From NCBI GenBank assembly GCA_030278955.1, contig JAOANR010000010.1, positions 19,746,444 through 19,810,443 on the forward strand: a DNA stretch of 64,000 nucleotides, given 5' to 3'. This document shows positions 1 through 11,318 of the stretch, piece by piece. A program made the position numbers and the translations under genes. Source of the stretch: Hygrophila difformis. Taxonomy: Eukaryota; Streptophyta; Magnoliopsida; Lamiales; Acanthaceae. The notes below the pieces were generated by a model that was not told the origin of the DNA, ran no database searches, and was given only the letters and a program-made list of their open reading frames with translations. Positions within the stretch are counted from its first letter, which is position 1. Each line of letters begins with the position of its first letter.

Positions 1-620
1 AATGTCATGCAATAGAAAGGAAAAACAAAAGAAAGAAAGAAATATTGATGATCATAAATTTTAAGTAAAAACATGCCAAGTTATGATGGAATGGATTCAT
101 GTCACTTTTTAGCCTAATAATTCCCTTCCATACCTATGTTACAACCGTATGCCCCGTTATAACCTTAAATAAGACCTCGGGATCTCGATTTGAGGAAATG
201 AGTAGGTGGCGAGTTGGTCTAATTGCAAGCTTATGGGAGAATTTACTTGAATTTGATTATGAGCGTATTGTTTAAAAGCCAACTTTGAGAGTGAGTGAAA
301 TTTCCGATTTTACCATATGTGAGGCTCTGCTTTGATTGATTAATGTTCATGTCATGCTTGAATTCAAGAATTAAACCAATGAAAATTTTCTATACATATA
401 TTCAAGAAGTATTAACAATAATGATTAATTTGTATACCTATCCAAGTGAGAAGTATCATTTAATTAAACACTGCAATCAAGAGAGTTTAATACTTGTAAT
501 TTTGATTGTCTTATCCCAATATAACAAGAATGAAATTTTTGAAGCCACGCAAATGGATTGAATATGCAGAGTCCATGCTCTTACGAGCACTGACTCTGAC
601 TGCTCGGGGACGATCAGTAT
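1..620 (+). mobile_element. 3' internal tail of an Athila-like retroelement (element E)
   Basis: This stretch matches the reverse complement of about 34143-34790, which lies just inside the LTR of element C. It is therefore the non-coding end of a related element's internal region, read on the + strand towards its 3' LTR. The short ORFs here show no protein similarity that I recognise and I do not call a gene. It could belong to a separate neighbouring element, or to a tandem partner of BD sharing one LTR. Confidence 0.7.
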
Positions 621-635
621 TAAATGTGAGGATGT
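621..635 (+). promoter_or_regulatory. Polypurine tract before LTR of element E
   Basis: TAAATGTGAGGATGT lies directly before an LTR start TGATAATGG. The same tract and LTR start occur on the - strand at 34157-34143 in element C. It would prime plus-strand DNA synthesis. The motif recurs several times in this window. Confidence 0.75.
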
Positions 636-968
636 TGATAATGGCCAAAATTGTCCATTATTTCCAATCCATTTCCGTGTCTGAGACGGACATTTTGATC
701 GTATTTCCATCTTATTTTAATGAGAAAGCAGTTGAATTCGACAGATTGATGCAAGTTTGTAAAAATAATGAGCTGGTAATGAAAGACACAAAATATGCAG
801 TTTTAATTGCATTTGTGTTAGAAAAATCCAAAAAACATGAAAAAAGGAAAAAGAAAGAAAAAGGAATGAAAAGATGGGCAAAAGAATAAGATAGCCCACA
901 AAAATCAAAAAGATGGGAAAAAGAATGGAAATCCCACAAATTTAAATTTTGGTTAAGTGTTGAAGATC

Positions 969-1385
969 AATTCGGTCTATACGCAATTCGACCTAAACCG
1001 AATTGCTCATTAGACCGAATTGCTGAAGAGAGAGAAGAAAAAGAGAAGTGTTTGAAGAAGAGAAGAGCAACCAATTCGGTCTAAACCGAATTGACCCCTA
1101 GACCGAATTGCACCATGGCAAAGAAGAAGACTTTGAGCAGAACAGAAAAGAAAGGAGGTTCGATCTATTGCAATTCGGTCTAGGCCAAATTGATTGCATA
1201 GATCGAATTGCCTCAAAGCAAGGAAGCCAAGCAAGAGCCATCTTCAATTCGACAAAGGCCAATTGGTCTACCCATAGATCGAAACACCACATTCATGCTC
1301 AAGATCAAGGAGAAAGACCTCATGTCACCAATTCGGGCCTAAACCCGAACTACTCGAGAGACCGAACCACATTCGAATTGCAGTG
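969..1385. repeat. Palindrome array, AATTCGGTCT/AGACCGAATT type
   Basis: There are at least five imperfect inverted repeats built from AATTCGGTCT and AGACCGAATT arms, for example near 968, 1070, 1170, 1244 and 1328. Typical units pair a central palindrome with outer half-sites. The array lies a few hundred bases upstream of the LTR TATA box, that is, in U3. The same word type fills 63296-63890, downstream of BD pol. Confidence 0.85.
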
Positions 1386-1453
1386 CTGAGCAACGTGAGA
1401 AATGCATGGCACTGTGGATGGGCCCTGATGGGCCTAGGGTTTCGAGAAGCAAG

Positions 1454-1461
1454 TATAAAAG
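1454..1461 (+). promoter_or_regulatory. LTR TATA box
   Basis: TATAAAAG lies in the LTR after the palindrome array. Element C has the same word at the equivalent LTR position on the - strand (33301-33294 and 57333-57326). The transcript start is expected about 30 bases downstream. Confidence 0.65.
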
Positions 1462-1817
1462 CTGACATTCCTCAACACAAAAGAAATAGTCTTACACACT
1501 TGGACCATTTTTGGCTGGGAGACAAAAAGAAGGAGCAGAAGAGTTCTTCACCCCCTTAAGGTTAGGTAGTAGTGTTAGTTTAGTTAGTTTATTTCATGCT
1601 TGTAATGTAGTTTTATTGCTCGGGGAAGAGTTGAGTTTAGTTTTTATTTTCCATAGAACTTGTTACTACCCTTAGTAGCCATTTCCATAAACTTTAAATG
1701 CTTTGTAGTTATAATGAACTCCCTACCTTCAAGCTAATGATGGTTTTAGGGTTATTTATTGCTTTCAAGTGTCAATACAAGAAAGAATCCAGAGAATGGG
1801 TTTTTATTCAAGTGTTT

Positions 1818-2317
1818 NNNNNNNNNNNNNNNNNNNNNNNNNNNNNNNNNNNNNNNNNNNNNNNNNNNNNNNNNNNNNNNNNNNNNNNNNNNNNNNNNNN
1901 NNNNNNNNNNNNNNNNNNNNNNNNNNNNNNNNNNNNNNNNNNNNNNNNNNNNNNNNNNNNNNNNNNNNNNNNNNNNNNNNNNNNNNNNNNNNNNNNNNNN
2001 NNNNNNNNNNNNNNNNNNNNNNNNNNNNNNNNNNNNNNNNNNNNNNNNNNNNNNNNNNNNNNNNNNNNNNNNNNNNNNNNNNNNNNNNNNNNNNNNNNNN
2101 NNNNNNNNNNNNNNNNNNNNNNNNNNNNNNNNNNNNNNNNNNNNNNNNNNNNNNNNNNNNNNNNNNNNNNNNNNNNNNNNNNNNNNNNNNNNNNNNNNNN
2201 NNNNNNNNNNNNNNNNNNNNNNNNNNNNNNNNNNNNNNNNNNNNNNNNNNNNNNNNNNNNNNNNNNNNNNNNNNNNNNNNNNNNNNNNNNNNNNNNNNNN
2301 NNNNNNNNNNNNNNNNN
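1818..2317. other. Assembly gap of exactly 500 N
   Basis: Five hundred Ns are a conventional filler for a gap of unknown size. The left flank is inside one LTR family and the right flank is inside the LTR of element A, about 2.07 kb into it. ORFs running through this block are artefacts. Confidence 0.99.
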
Positions 2318-3553
2318 TTACACTGGTACACTGAGAGAGATGATGATATAGGTTTTCTCAATCATTATTTACTCAGGACTGATAAAGAACAAACTTGTTC
2401 TTCAGTTGGGCATTTAGTACCTGTCGTTTAAAAGGGAAAGATGTTTCAAGAACCATCTTTTGTCCTAAAAATTTAGTAGAGTATCAGGAAGATTAATTTC
2501 CGGGGTCATGGTATTAGTGTTATCACTATATGCTTGAGTAGGAGATAAGTATTTCTGCTACAGTCTACTAATCCTGAGTCAAATCACGGATATTTAGGAA
2601 CTGTTCACAGAGATTTCTCGAGCTAAAATCATTTATACAATCTGAGTAGTCTGGATAAGTCAAGGAATTTGAATAGCAATTTCATCTTGATATACTTACA
2701 AGACATTATTCCTTATGAATACTTGCAGGAATTACTCTGAAGGAAATAAGTCCTATGAAAACATTGGGATGATAGATTTAAATATTAGCTTTTTCATTTG
2801 TTGTAGAGGACATCGAATACAGGATCATAAGATCAGTTTGATCAGGGTAATAAAAAGAACAACTTCAAGTTTCGGACGAATGTAGTATGATTTAGAAGTG
2901 ACCTCGAGTTGTCAAAGGCTTAATCTGAGTCTGAAAGAACAAGATTAAGTGACAATTCTGAAAGCTTTTATCACAGAAAGAGTCTGACAGAATCATTCTG
3001 TGATGACAGTATTCCATGATTTCAGAGCTTAGAATGTCGATGACACTGAATCATAAGTACCTGTCTTGGAAGTGATTGAAGACATGAAGAATTGATTAAG
3101 TTGTGTAAAGGATTTTTCTATCTCAATGAACTTTCATTATGTGTTTAGCCAATGAAGTATGATAATCTCACCATATGCCTTATTTCATTTGATTTGGTCT
3201 GTAACATCTTAAACACGTGAATAAGATCATAATGTTCTACATCATTTTAATTGGTTTTCTTTACTACATTTACAGCTTTAAGCATTACATTTCAGTAGTA
3301 TTCTTTAGTAATCATCATTACAACATCCTTAAATCAAGAATAGAGACAGATTCTAAAGCTAATAATTCTATTAAAACACTTCTATCGTGTAACTCTCTTT
3401 GAAACGATCCCGACAATTAAAATAAATTTGCTGCTTGATACCGTGCGCTTTCGGTAGGAAAACTAGGCAAGCTTTTTAAACAGCCCTATAGGAATTATAG
3501 TGTTAAAGGCCTGTCGGGGGGCACTGACCGGGGTTTTCACCTCAAAAGCTTCA
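2318..3553 (+). repeat. 5' LTR of element A (3' portion only)
   Basis: It aligns with 24047-25276 of the right LTR and ends in the same TTCA directly before the primer site. It differs from the right copy mainly by about twenty single-base gains and losses and by few substitutions, which suggests poorly polished sequence beside the gap. The block CCGTGCGCTTTCGG at 3441-3454 is shared with the LTRs of B and C. Confidence 0.9.
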
Positions 3554-3571
3554 TGGCGCCGTTGCCGGGGA
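3554..3571 (+). promoter_or_regulatory. Primer binding site, tRNA-Asp type
   Basis: TGGCGCCGTTGCCGGGGA starts immediately after the 5' LTR. It is complementary to the 3' end of plant tRNA-Asp, the primer described for Athila elements. The same word is found at 27829 (B) and in tandem copies at 53122-53410 on the - strand (C). Confidence 0.9.
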
Positions 3572-3695
3572 GGGGTGTAGCGTTATGAATTTTAGAACTG
3601 TAGATACTCTTGATTTAATTGTAATTATTTACTTTACATCATAATAAAATTCATAAATTCTTTCATTTTGTTCACAGAAAAGCCTCAACAGTTTT

Positions 3696-5258
3696 ATGAG
3701 CGAGAGAAAAACTCGATCTTCAAGACCACCTTTGCTTCCTTTTAATTGTGAACTTGAGAGAACAGCAAGGCTGATCAGAGCAAGTGCAAGAAGGAGACAT
3801 AGAGATCTTGCAGAAGGAAATCTTTTCAACCATAACAAGGATGGCTAACAATGGACAGAATGACGGACCAGGAAACTTACCAAATGGACAACCAGATAAT
3901 CAGCAAAATATTCCACTTCGAGGACTTTTTCAAGCACCACAAAGAGCTACTGCACCACAATTTATTCATCAACATATTTTCCACCAAATTTTGCTAATCC
4001 TGTTCCGAACCCTCAAGAAGAGCAATATCAACCACTGGCAACCTAATGTCGATCAATATTTGGCTGGGACGGATGAGGAGGTTGATATACCACCTGGTAT
4101 AACTTAACCTAGCATCTTCTAGAGCTTTTATGGAATGAGTGCTGAAGATCCACATTTACATCTCAAGAAGTTTGTTTGAACTAAGTAAGACAGTAAAGAA
4201 AGGAAGAGCTTCAAGGGAAACCATTCAGTTGGCTATGTTTCCATTCTCTTTGGATGGCTCAGCTAAAGAATGGTATGAATTCATTAAATGCTCAACAGAA
4301 GGCTACATGGCCAGAATTAGTCAGGAATTTCCTACTCAAGTATTTTCCTGAAAGCAAGGTTGACGAATGGGTAGACAAGGATCTCTAGTTTCAAGATGAG
4401 AAAAGGGGAATCTCTTAAGGATGCCCGGGACAGATTCTTTGACATGCTCAAGAGATGTCCACAACATGGTATAACTGAAAGAAGGCCTATTAAAGATTTT
4501 CTTCACCGGGACTCACTCACACTTGGCAGATGATGATCAATGCCACTGGAGGGGAACAGTTACTTCAAATGCCACTTGATAGAGCGTGGTCAACCAATAT
4601 TACCATGACAGCCAGCAGGGCAGTCCTCCAGGACGATGATCCACCATCTCCTACCAGAAAAAGTCTTGTCATCCATACAGACAAAATGAAGAGAAATTTG
4701 CAGCACTCACCAAGCAGATTGCTGATCCTACAGTTGGCTCAGCAAGCAAATCAACAGGCTCAGCATCAACAACAACAGCAACCAGTAAATGATCCTTCAA
4801 CCTGCTCCAATGGAACCTGTGTATCAGTGCGGAATTTGCTCAGGGGCCACATCACAATGATCAGTGTCCACAAATTCAGGAAGCCCCAAAGCAAGATGAG
4901 AGCTGCAACTACACCGGATTCCAGGAACAAACACCCGAATCTGAGTTATGGTAATACTCAGAACGCACAAAATGCACATCTTCTGAACCCACAACAACCA
5001 AATCAGCAGCAGTTTCGTCCTCCACAACCATTTTATCCACAACAACTGATGTACCCACAGAGACCTTTCCAACAGGTGAACCAACAGAATAGGCCGTTTG
5101 GACAGTTTGCACCAGTCCCGGTGAACTTTCCACAACAACCTTATCCTGTTGCTCAAGATAATACTTACTCTTTAAAGGTGGAAAATGCTCTGAGGAGTTC
5201 ATTTGCTAAGCAGACAGAGACGAATAACCAACTGCAGGCTTCAATCAAGAAATGTTGA
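3696..5258 (+). pseudogene. gag: gag of element A, frameshifted
   Basis: Gag is the capsid and nucleocapsid precursor that packages element RNA. An ATG at 3696 opens a reading frame whose basic start resembles the Gag starts of B and C, but the frame breaks near 3845. The fragments that follow contain the Gag capsid core around 4139-4560 (FPFSLDGSAKEWYE and the CPQHG region), a Q/P-rich stretch, and a zinc knuckle of the form CX2C-H-X4C near 4820-4870. At least four frame changes are needed to follow the protein. Many breaks are single-base, so some may be sequence error. The homologous Gag of C is open. Confidence 0.8.
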
Positions 5259-7640
5259 GAATTCAGTAACAGAGATGGCCAAATTATTACAGCAAGAGAA
5301 AAAGGAAAATACCAAGTTCTTCTGAAACAAACCCACAATTGTAAGGCAGTTACATTGAGGGGAGGAAAAAGAGCGTTGTTGATCCTGAATTTGAAAAGAA
5401 AGAGATAGGTTGCTGCAACAAAAAAGTTCAAGGATGTTCAAACAATGGAAGAAGATGATCACCCTGAACAGAGACAGATACTTGAGGAATAAGGGTTTGG
5501 GAAAAGAATGTCTCAGGATATTCCCCCTTTCCTAAGGAAAAAGAGGGAGGTAATGATAATCCTAACTCTACAGGTAACAAAAAGGATTCACTGGGATGAA
5601 CACATGCCCAGGATACCATATCCTGGGAGACTAAAAATGATCTTCAAGAAATTAAATTAAGAAATTTCTTGAAATGATTAAGGCCATTGATAATATCAAT
5701 CCCCTTTGTCTGAATTAATTGCTGAAATGCCCACTTACGCTAAGTTTCTGAAAGAATTAATTTCAGGGAAAAGAAGTGCAGGAGAGCAGCACATGGTGGT
5801 CTTAAATCAAAAATTGTAGCTTGGTTCTTCAGCAAAGGATTCCTTCCTGATTATCAACTGTAAAGAAGCTGGGCGAGGACTCTGTGACTTAGGAAGCAGC
5901 ATCAATGTAATGCCACTTGCTATGGCGAGACGCTTGGATTTGGGAAAGATGAGGCCAGTCAATATGACCCTCTTCTTTGCTGATCAATCGAGCACCAGAC
6001 CAGAAGGGATCATTGAAGATGTATAGTAAAGACAGGAGGCCTTTGTTTTCCAGCTGACTTTGTCATTCTTGATATCGACGAAAATGTGAGAATTCCTATC
6101 ATATTAGGAGGCCTTTTCTGGTGACTGCGGGAGCCATGATTGATGCAAAGAATGGCATAGTAAAGCTTCATGTTGATAACCAGGAGGTCACTTTTGACAT
6201 GATGAAGATGTCAACATATCCTTTTAACGCTTTTGAAACCAATGTAGCGGGGGGAGGGAATTAGAAGATAGTACTATGGAGGGGGGAAATCTTTTTGATT
6301 ACTATAATCTCTTTACCACTGATGTAACTGAGAACAATCTCACCCCACTCACAAATGCTAAAGATGCTACTTTTGCTTACTTGTGTGCGGTTAGATTCGC
6401 TGATCCTGAGACTGGTGAAATCAAGGAAGGATCAGAAAGTGAGGATATGCCATCTTCAGAGCAATCTGAGGATGATATTGATAAAACAGACCCTTCTGAG
6501 GAAGGATCTGATTTAAAGATGGAAGTGCAAACTCGAAGTAGATTAACTCCATCAATAGAGAACCCACCTGAGCTTGAGCTTAAAGTATTGCCAGAACATC
6601 TTAAGTATGCCTTCTTGGCAGACAAAAATGAAGCTTCCGGTAATAATTTCATCCAAATTGAGTGAAGAACAAGAACAAGCTCTAGTAGGTACTCTTAAAA
6701 AATCATATTCAGGCAATTGCTTGGACTATAGCAGATATCAAAGGCATCAGTCCACACATTTGTATGCATAGGATTCTGATGGAGGATGAATACAAACCGT
6801 CCAGACAACCACAAAGGAGGCTAAACCCACCAATGCAGGAAGTTGTCAAGAAGGAGGTAATCAAGCTACTTGATGCAGGTATAATCTATCCTATCTCTGA
6901 TAGTAAATGGGTGAGTCCAACACAAGTTGTACCCAAAAAGGGGTGGAATTTGTATTGTGACAAATGAACATGGTGATGAAGTAGCAACAAGACCAGTAAA
7001 CTGGTTGGAGAGTTTGCATTGACAATAGAAAATTAAACACTGCCACAAGAAAAGATCATTTTCCTTTACCGTTCATTGATCAAATGTTAGAAAGATTGTC
7101 AGGTAAACCATTTTACAGTTTTCTAGATGGTTATTCAGGTTATAATCAAATAGTTATTGCTAGTGAAGATCATGAGAAAACAACTTTTACATGCCCATAT
7201 GGAACATTTGCTTATAGAGAATGCCTTTTGGATTATGTAATGCTCCTGCTACATTTCAAAGATGCATGATGAGTATTTTCTCTGATTTTATTGAAAAATG
7301 CATTGAAGTGTTTATGGATGATTTTACTGTTTCATGGAACTGACTTTGAAGATTCTTTAAAAAAATTTGTCAAAAATTTTGCAGAGATGTGAGGACACTA
7401 ACTTAGTTCTTAACTGGGAAAAGTGTCATTTTATGGTTCAAGAAGGAATTGTCCTGGGACACAAAGTATCTAGAGCAGGAATAGAAGTAGATAAGGCTAA
7501 GGTTTCTGTAATAGCAAATCTACCACCACCTAAAACAATTAAGGCAGTAAGGAGTTTTCTTGGTCATGCTGGTTTTTATAGAAGGTTTATTAAGGACTTT
7601 TCTAAGATAGCAAGACCCTTGTGTAATCTCTTCATAAGGA
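5259..7640 (+). pseudogene. pol: Protease and reverse transcriptase of element A, frameshifted
   Basis: The aspartic protease signature [10 protein letters not shown] is readable at about 5883-5915. An acidic linker is open at 6276-6665. RT fragments follow: the segment with [16 protein letters not shown] (6764-6967), the segment with [18 protein letters not shown] (7084-7269), the catalytic FMDD near 7312, and the RT end with [15 protein letters not shown] (7367-7645). Each sits in a different frame from the next. The order PR-RT matches C and D, where the same region is open. I infer that the ancestral protein was complete and that mutations, sequence error or both broke it. Confidence 0.85.
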
Positions 7641-8928
7641 TGTGACATTAGCTTTGATGAAGACTGCTTAACAGCTTTTAAGACTTTGAAGGAGAAATTA
7701 ATCACTGCACCTATAGTTCAGTCTCCTGATTGGAGTCTACCTTTTGAGCTTATGTGCGATGGAAGTGAGAATGCAGTAGGAGCAGTTTTTGGGGCAACAC
7801 AAAGAAGGCAAACATCATGTTATCTATTATGCTAGCCATACTCTTAATGATGCCCAGATAAACTACACTACTACAGAAAAGGAAATGTATGCTGTAGTTT
7901 TTGCCTTTGATAAGTTCAGACAGTATCTTATTGGAGCCCAAACTATAGTTTACACAGATCATTCTGCATTACGATATCTTTTCTCAAAGCAAGAAGCCAA
8001 ACCGAGGCTGATAAGATGGGTTTTACTTCTACAAGAATTTGACATTATAATCAAGGATAGAAAAGGAAAAGATAATGGAGTAGCAGACCACCTTTCTAGA
8101 TTGGAGGAGAAAACAGAGAAGGAGGAAGTTGTAAATGATAAATTTCCAGATGAACAATTGTATGCTTTGCAGTTGCATCAATTTGATTGTCCTTGGTTTT
8201 CAGATTTTGCTAATTATCTAGCTTGCAAGATTGTCCCAAAATTTAAAGACTCTCATCAGAAGTCAAGGTTTTTCAGAGAAATTCAGAAATACTATTGGGA
8301 TGACCCCTTTTTATTCAAGTTTTGTTCAGACCAGGTTATTAGGCGCTGTGTTCATGAGAAAGAAGGTTTCCAAATTGTCAGAAAGTGTCATGAGAACCCT
8401 TTAGGAGGCCATCATGGTCCTGCTAGGACTGCTAGAAAAGTTCTAGACTGTGGGTTTTACTGGCCAACTATTTTTTTGGATTCCCAGAAATTTATAAAGA
8501 TGTGTGATAGATGTCAAAGATTGGGAAACATTTCAATGAGAGAAGAAATGCCTCAAAAGGGGATTTTAGAAGTAGAGATATTTGATGTCTGGGGAATTGA
8601 TTTTATGGGACCATTTCCCCCATCTTTTGGTAATCATTATATTCTAGTAGCTGTTGATTATGTTTCAAAATGGGTAGAAGCAGTAGCCTTACCCAATAAT
8701 GAAGCTAAACAAGTTACTAAATTTCTACAGAAGAATATTTTTACCAGGTTTGGAGCCCCTCGTGCCATTATATCTGATGGAGGATCTCATTTTGTGAATA
8801 AACTCTTTGAGAAATTACTGAAGCAGTATGGTGTTCATCATAAAGTTGGATCACCATATCATCCTCAGACAAGTGGACAGGTGGAGGTATCTAATAGGAA
8901 ATTAAGCACATTCTACAAGCTTCTGTGA
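7641..8928 (+). CDS. pol: RNase H and integrase core of element A
   Basis: An open frame of 379 codons runs from 7789 to 8928, with RNase H sequence starting just upstream in another frame. It contains RNase H motifs ([38 protein letters not shown]). The integrase zinc finger lies at about residues 200-246 (H, H, CDRC), followed by catalytic aspartates in WGIDFMG and ISDGGSH. The protein integrates the cDNA copy into nuclear DNA. The frame stops at 8928 because one base is missing just before the catalytic glutamate region (compare VEVSNRE in D); the rest continues in the next frame at 8925. No chromodomain is seen, as expected for the Athila/Tat branch. Confidence 0.9.
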
Positions 8929-9467
8929 ACATTACAAGAAAAGACTGGTCAAAGAAGTTAGATGATGCTTTATGGGCTTATAGAACTGCTTTTAAAACTC
9001 CTATAGGAATGTCTCCCTACAGATTAGTTTTTGGAAAAGCATGTCATCTTCCAGTTGAGTTAGAACATAGAGCATATTGGGCCATTAAAATGCTCAACAT
9101 GGATTTTCAGTCAGGACAAGATAAGAAGAAGTTTGATCTGTCTAAACTAGAAGAGATGAGACTGGAAGCATATGAAAGCAGCAAGATTTATAAAGATCGA
9201 ACTAAGAAAATTCATGATTCAAAAATTAAACATAAAGAATTTTCTGTTGGTCAATTGGTTTTGCTTTATAATTCTCGTTTGAAATTATTTCCAGGTAAGC
9301 TCAGATCAAGGTGGACAGGACCATTTCCTGTTGTAGCTGTTCATGATAATGGCTCAGTTACAATTATGCTCAATGAAGGAGAAAAGACTGTAAATAGACA
9401 CAGGCTGAAGGAATATATTGGTCAACAAGATCTAAATATCCAAACTGAATATTTGGATAATCCTTAG
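8925..9467 (+). CDS. pol: Integrase C-terminal part of element A
   Basis: This 180-codon frame continues the integrase after a one-base break near 8897. It includes the conserved [20 protein letters not shown] block and the C-terminal [16 protein letters not shown] module (GPY/F type) that helps integrase multimerise and bind DNA. It has the same order and length as the homologous segments at 47559-47005 in C and the end of D. Pol ends at 9467. Confidence 0.88.
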   Translation: MNITRKDWSKKLDDALWAYRTAFKTPIGMSPYRLVFGKACHLPVELEHRAYWAIKMLNMDFQSGQDKKKFDLSKLEEMRLEAYESSKIYKDRTKKIHDSKIKHKEFSVGQLVLLYNSRLKLFPGKLRSRWTGPFPVVAVHDNGSVTIMLNEGEKTVNRHRLKEYIGQQDLNIQTEYLDNP

Positions 9468-10190
9468 TTTTCTGTTTTCCTAAAAAAAAAAAAATATAGG
9501 GGGTGGATACTACCCAGGTTAACTGAGTAGTATTTCCCTTTTCTTTAGATTTATTTTCATCTCTAATTCTTTTATTCTTTATTTTCAGGAATTCAAGAAA
9601 TGAAGCTGTGATGGAATGAAGGAGGAAGAGACATGAATCTTCAAACAGGTTTTTGAGTATTAAGTGTTTGGAAAATGGAGTATGAATGGATCCTGAGGCC
9701 ACGCTTCTGTAATTTTGTCAAAGCGTGAGTTAAAAATGAATTACTCTTACTCACGCTTTGTAAAAGTTATGATGCGAGGTGATCAGTTCAAATTCTGTCA
9801 AAATTATAATTTTTTAAGGAATAAGAGTTTGGTGTCTACGCTTTGTCGAAAAACAAAGCGAGACTATTTTACTCTGGGAATTGTACAAGAATGTTTTCTC
9901 GCTTTGTAATTAACAAAGCGAGAGAAGGATTTTTATACCCACGCAATGACAATCGACAGAGCGAGAGTCTGGGAATTTTGAACGGATAGATTTTCAAACT
10001 TCTCAAAGACCAAAATACCCTTTTCAGACTCTTCTTCTTCTCGTACACCAACCATCACGTCGTTTCAACCGCCAGTAATTATAGCAGAATTTAGTTTTTC
10101 TGCTATAAAATCTAGTCGAATCCTCTTCTTCTTTCATCTCAAACATTTCCATCCTGAGAAATTATCCTTAAACCATATTCAAAAGATAGA
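9468..10190 (+). promoter_or_regulatory. Internal promoter tract with hairpins before the F-box cluster
   Basis: There is no gene here. A run of A and G near 9482-9510 is weakly like a polypurine tract. Several inverted repeats with CGCTTTGT/ACAAAGCG arms follow: 9719-9760 (12-bp arms CAAAGCGTGAGT and ACTCACGCTTTG), about 9837-9862, 9899-9923 (CTCGCTTTGT, loop AATTA, ACAAAGCGAG) and a weak one near 9941-9970. Similar words occur in element A's own LTR (22198-22515 and 23433-23660). A TATA box follows at 10104. I infer a promoter for F-box gene 1. Confidence 0.65.
10104..10110 (+). promoter_or_regulatory. TATA box of F-box gene 1
   Basis: TATAAAA lies 81 bases before the ATG at 10191 and is followed by a pyrimidine-rich leader, as usual in plant promoters. 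Confidence 0.6.
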
Positions 10191-10931
10191 ATGGCCGCAG
10201 CAGCTCCAAATGCTAGAACATCCATTCTAGACATTCCTGAAGAAATCTTGGGAGATATTCTCTCAAGGTTGGGAAGAGAAGAGATGAAGGATGTAGCCAG
10301 GTTAGCCCCAACCTGCAGAAAGTTCGCCAAAGCAACTATGGCGCCTATAGTATGGAGGAGGGCAAATGTGGAAAGGAGGATGACTGCAGAGAGGACACTT
10401 GACTCTCATTACATCCGAATACTTCGAAGATGCAGAGAGGCGGGAAATTTCATGCTGAAGCTAGAACCTGCACTCTTGAGATTCTGCAATACAGGGCTCA
10501 AAGAAGCTGCTTTTGAAGTCCTTAAACCTGGAGTCGATGACAACCATCACCCCTCAATCTTTATCAAGGCCTTCATTCTTTTGAGTTTGGAGAGCCTTGA
10601 GGAAATTGATGAGGGATTGTATCTTCTCGGATCAATCCTTAAAGATGAAGATCATATCCGCAAGATGGAGGCGAAGATCAGCAAGCTATTCAATGAAAGC
10701 GAAGAGGAGCCTAATCCCTTTAAGGGGCAAGGACATCGCGAGTACTGTGATTATTTAGCGCCACATAGTAGGGACTTAGTTAGGGAACCTCCACACTTTA
10801 ACTATGGTGCCACAAACATTGATTGTTTGTGTTTTGAGGTTACTAGTTTAATTAGGAGATTAAGAGAAAATTTTAATGAGCATGTAATTGAATCTGAGTC
10901 AGAATTAGAAACTGATTCAGATTCAAACTGA
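10191..10931 (+). CDS. F-box protein 1 of element A (At2g35280-like, intronless)
   Basis: The protein has 246 residues. The F-box is at about residues 12-55 (core IPEEILGDILSRLG), which in this family binds SKP1 within an SCF ubiquitin ligase. A TPR/Sel1-like helical region follows at about 75-180 (CREAGN, then LKPGVDDNHHPSIFIKAFILLS), and then C-terminal cysteines (HREYC and IDCLC). The closest known family I recognise is the plant At2g35280-like F-box group. It lies 0.7 kb after integrase on the same strand and has its own TATA box. Unlike genes 2 and 3 it has no intron: its first 17 coding bases followed by AAATGCTAG match the exon 1-exon 2 junction of gene 2, suggesting a spliced copy returned through RNA. 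The substrate is unknown. Confidence 0.88.
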   Translation: MAAAAPNARTSILDIPEEILGDILSRLGREEMKDVARLAPTCRKFAKATMAPIVWRRANVERRMTAERTLDSHYIRILRRCREAGNFMLKLEPALLRFCNTGLKEAAFEVLKPGVDDNHHPSIFIKAFILLSLESLEEIDEGLYLLGSILKDEDHIRKMEAKISKLFNESEEEPNPFKGQGHREYCDYLAPHSRDLVREPPHFNYGATNIDCLCFEVTSLIRRLRENFNEHVIESESELETDSDSN

Positions 10932-11318
10932 TCGATTATGTAATCTCTTAATTTGTATCTAAATACTAACCCCTTTTGGTGTTGCTATATATATACTCCT
11001 CGCTTCATTTTTATTAAAAGGAAACAACTTGATTGATCTTATCCTTTACATTAGATTTTTATCTGCCCTTTTAAATAAATTTTCAAAATAAGGTTATTTT
11101 AGGCTTAATCATTACTCCCTGCAGAGACAAGATTTACTATCTTGACCCATGCAGTCTTTAGATAAAAATAGGCGTCTCTGTCCTTGCAGTTATTCCTCTC
11201 ACTTGTCATTCCTCTCACTTGTCATTTCAAAAATTTTCATCAGATTTTCTTCTCTTACTCAAGAAGAAATCGCCATACACCATTTTTATCACTCTCAACC
11301 ATTCTCATAAGCAAGATC
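10932..11318 (+). other. Spacer between F-box genes 1 and 2
   Basis: The spacer is AT-rich and non-coding. It must hold the 3' end of gene 1 and the leader of gene 2. A direct repeat TTCCTCTCACTTGTCA occurs twice near 11192-11225. I see no convincing TATA box for gene 2, so it may depend on an upstream promoter. Confidence 0.5.

Larger units (their letters stand above)
636..1817 (+). repeat. 5' portion of an Athila-like LTR (element E, possibly BD), cut by gap
   Basis: The LTR starts TGATAATGG after a polypurine tract and follows the reverse complement of element C's LTR from 34142 down to about 32960, although the two have diverged. It holds a palindrome array (969-1385), a TATA box (1454-1461) and leader-like sequence. 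It stops at the N gap. The 3' part of the same kind of LTR resumes at 25277 after element A. About 1.1 kb of LTR, judged against C's copy, is missing between the two pieces. Confidence 0.75.

Noticed and set aside
1698..2431. Long ORFs spanning the N block on both strands
   Set aside because: They consist mostly of unknown bases; the open frame is created by the Ns.
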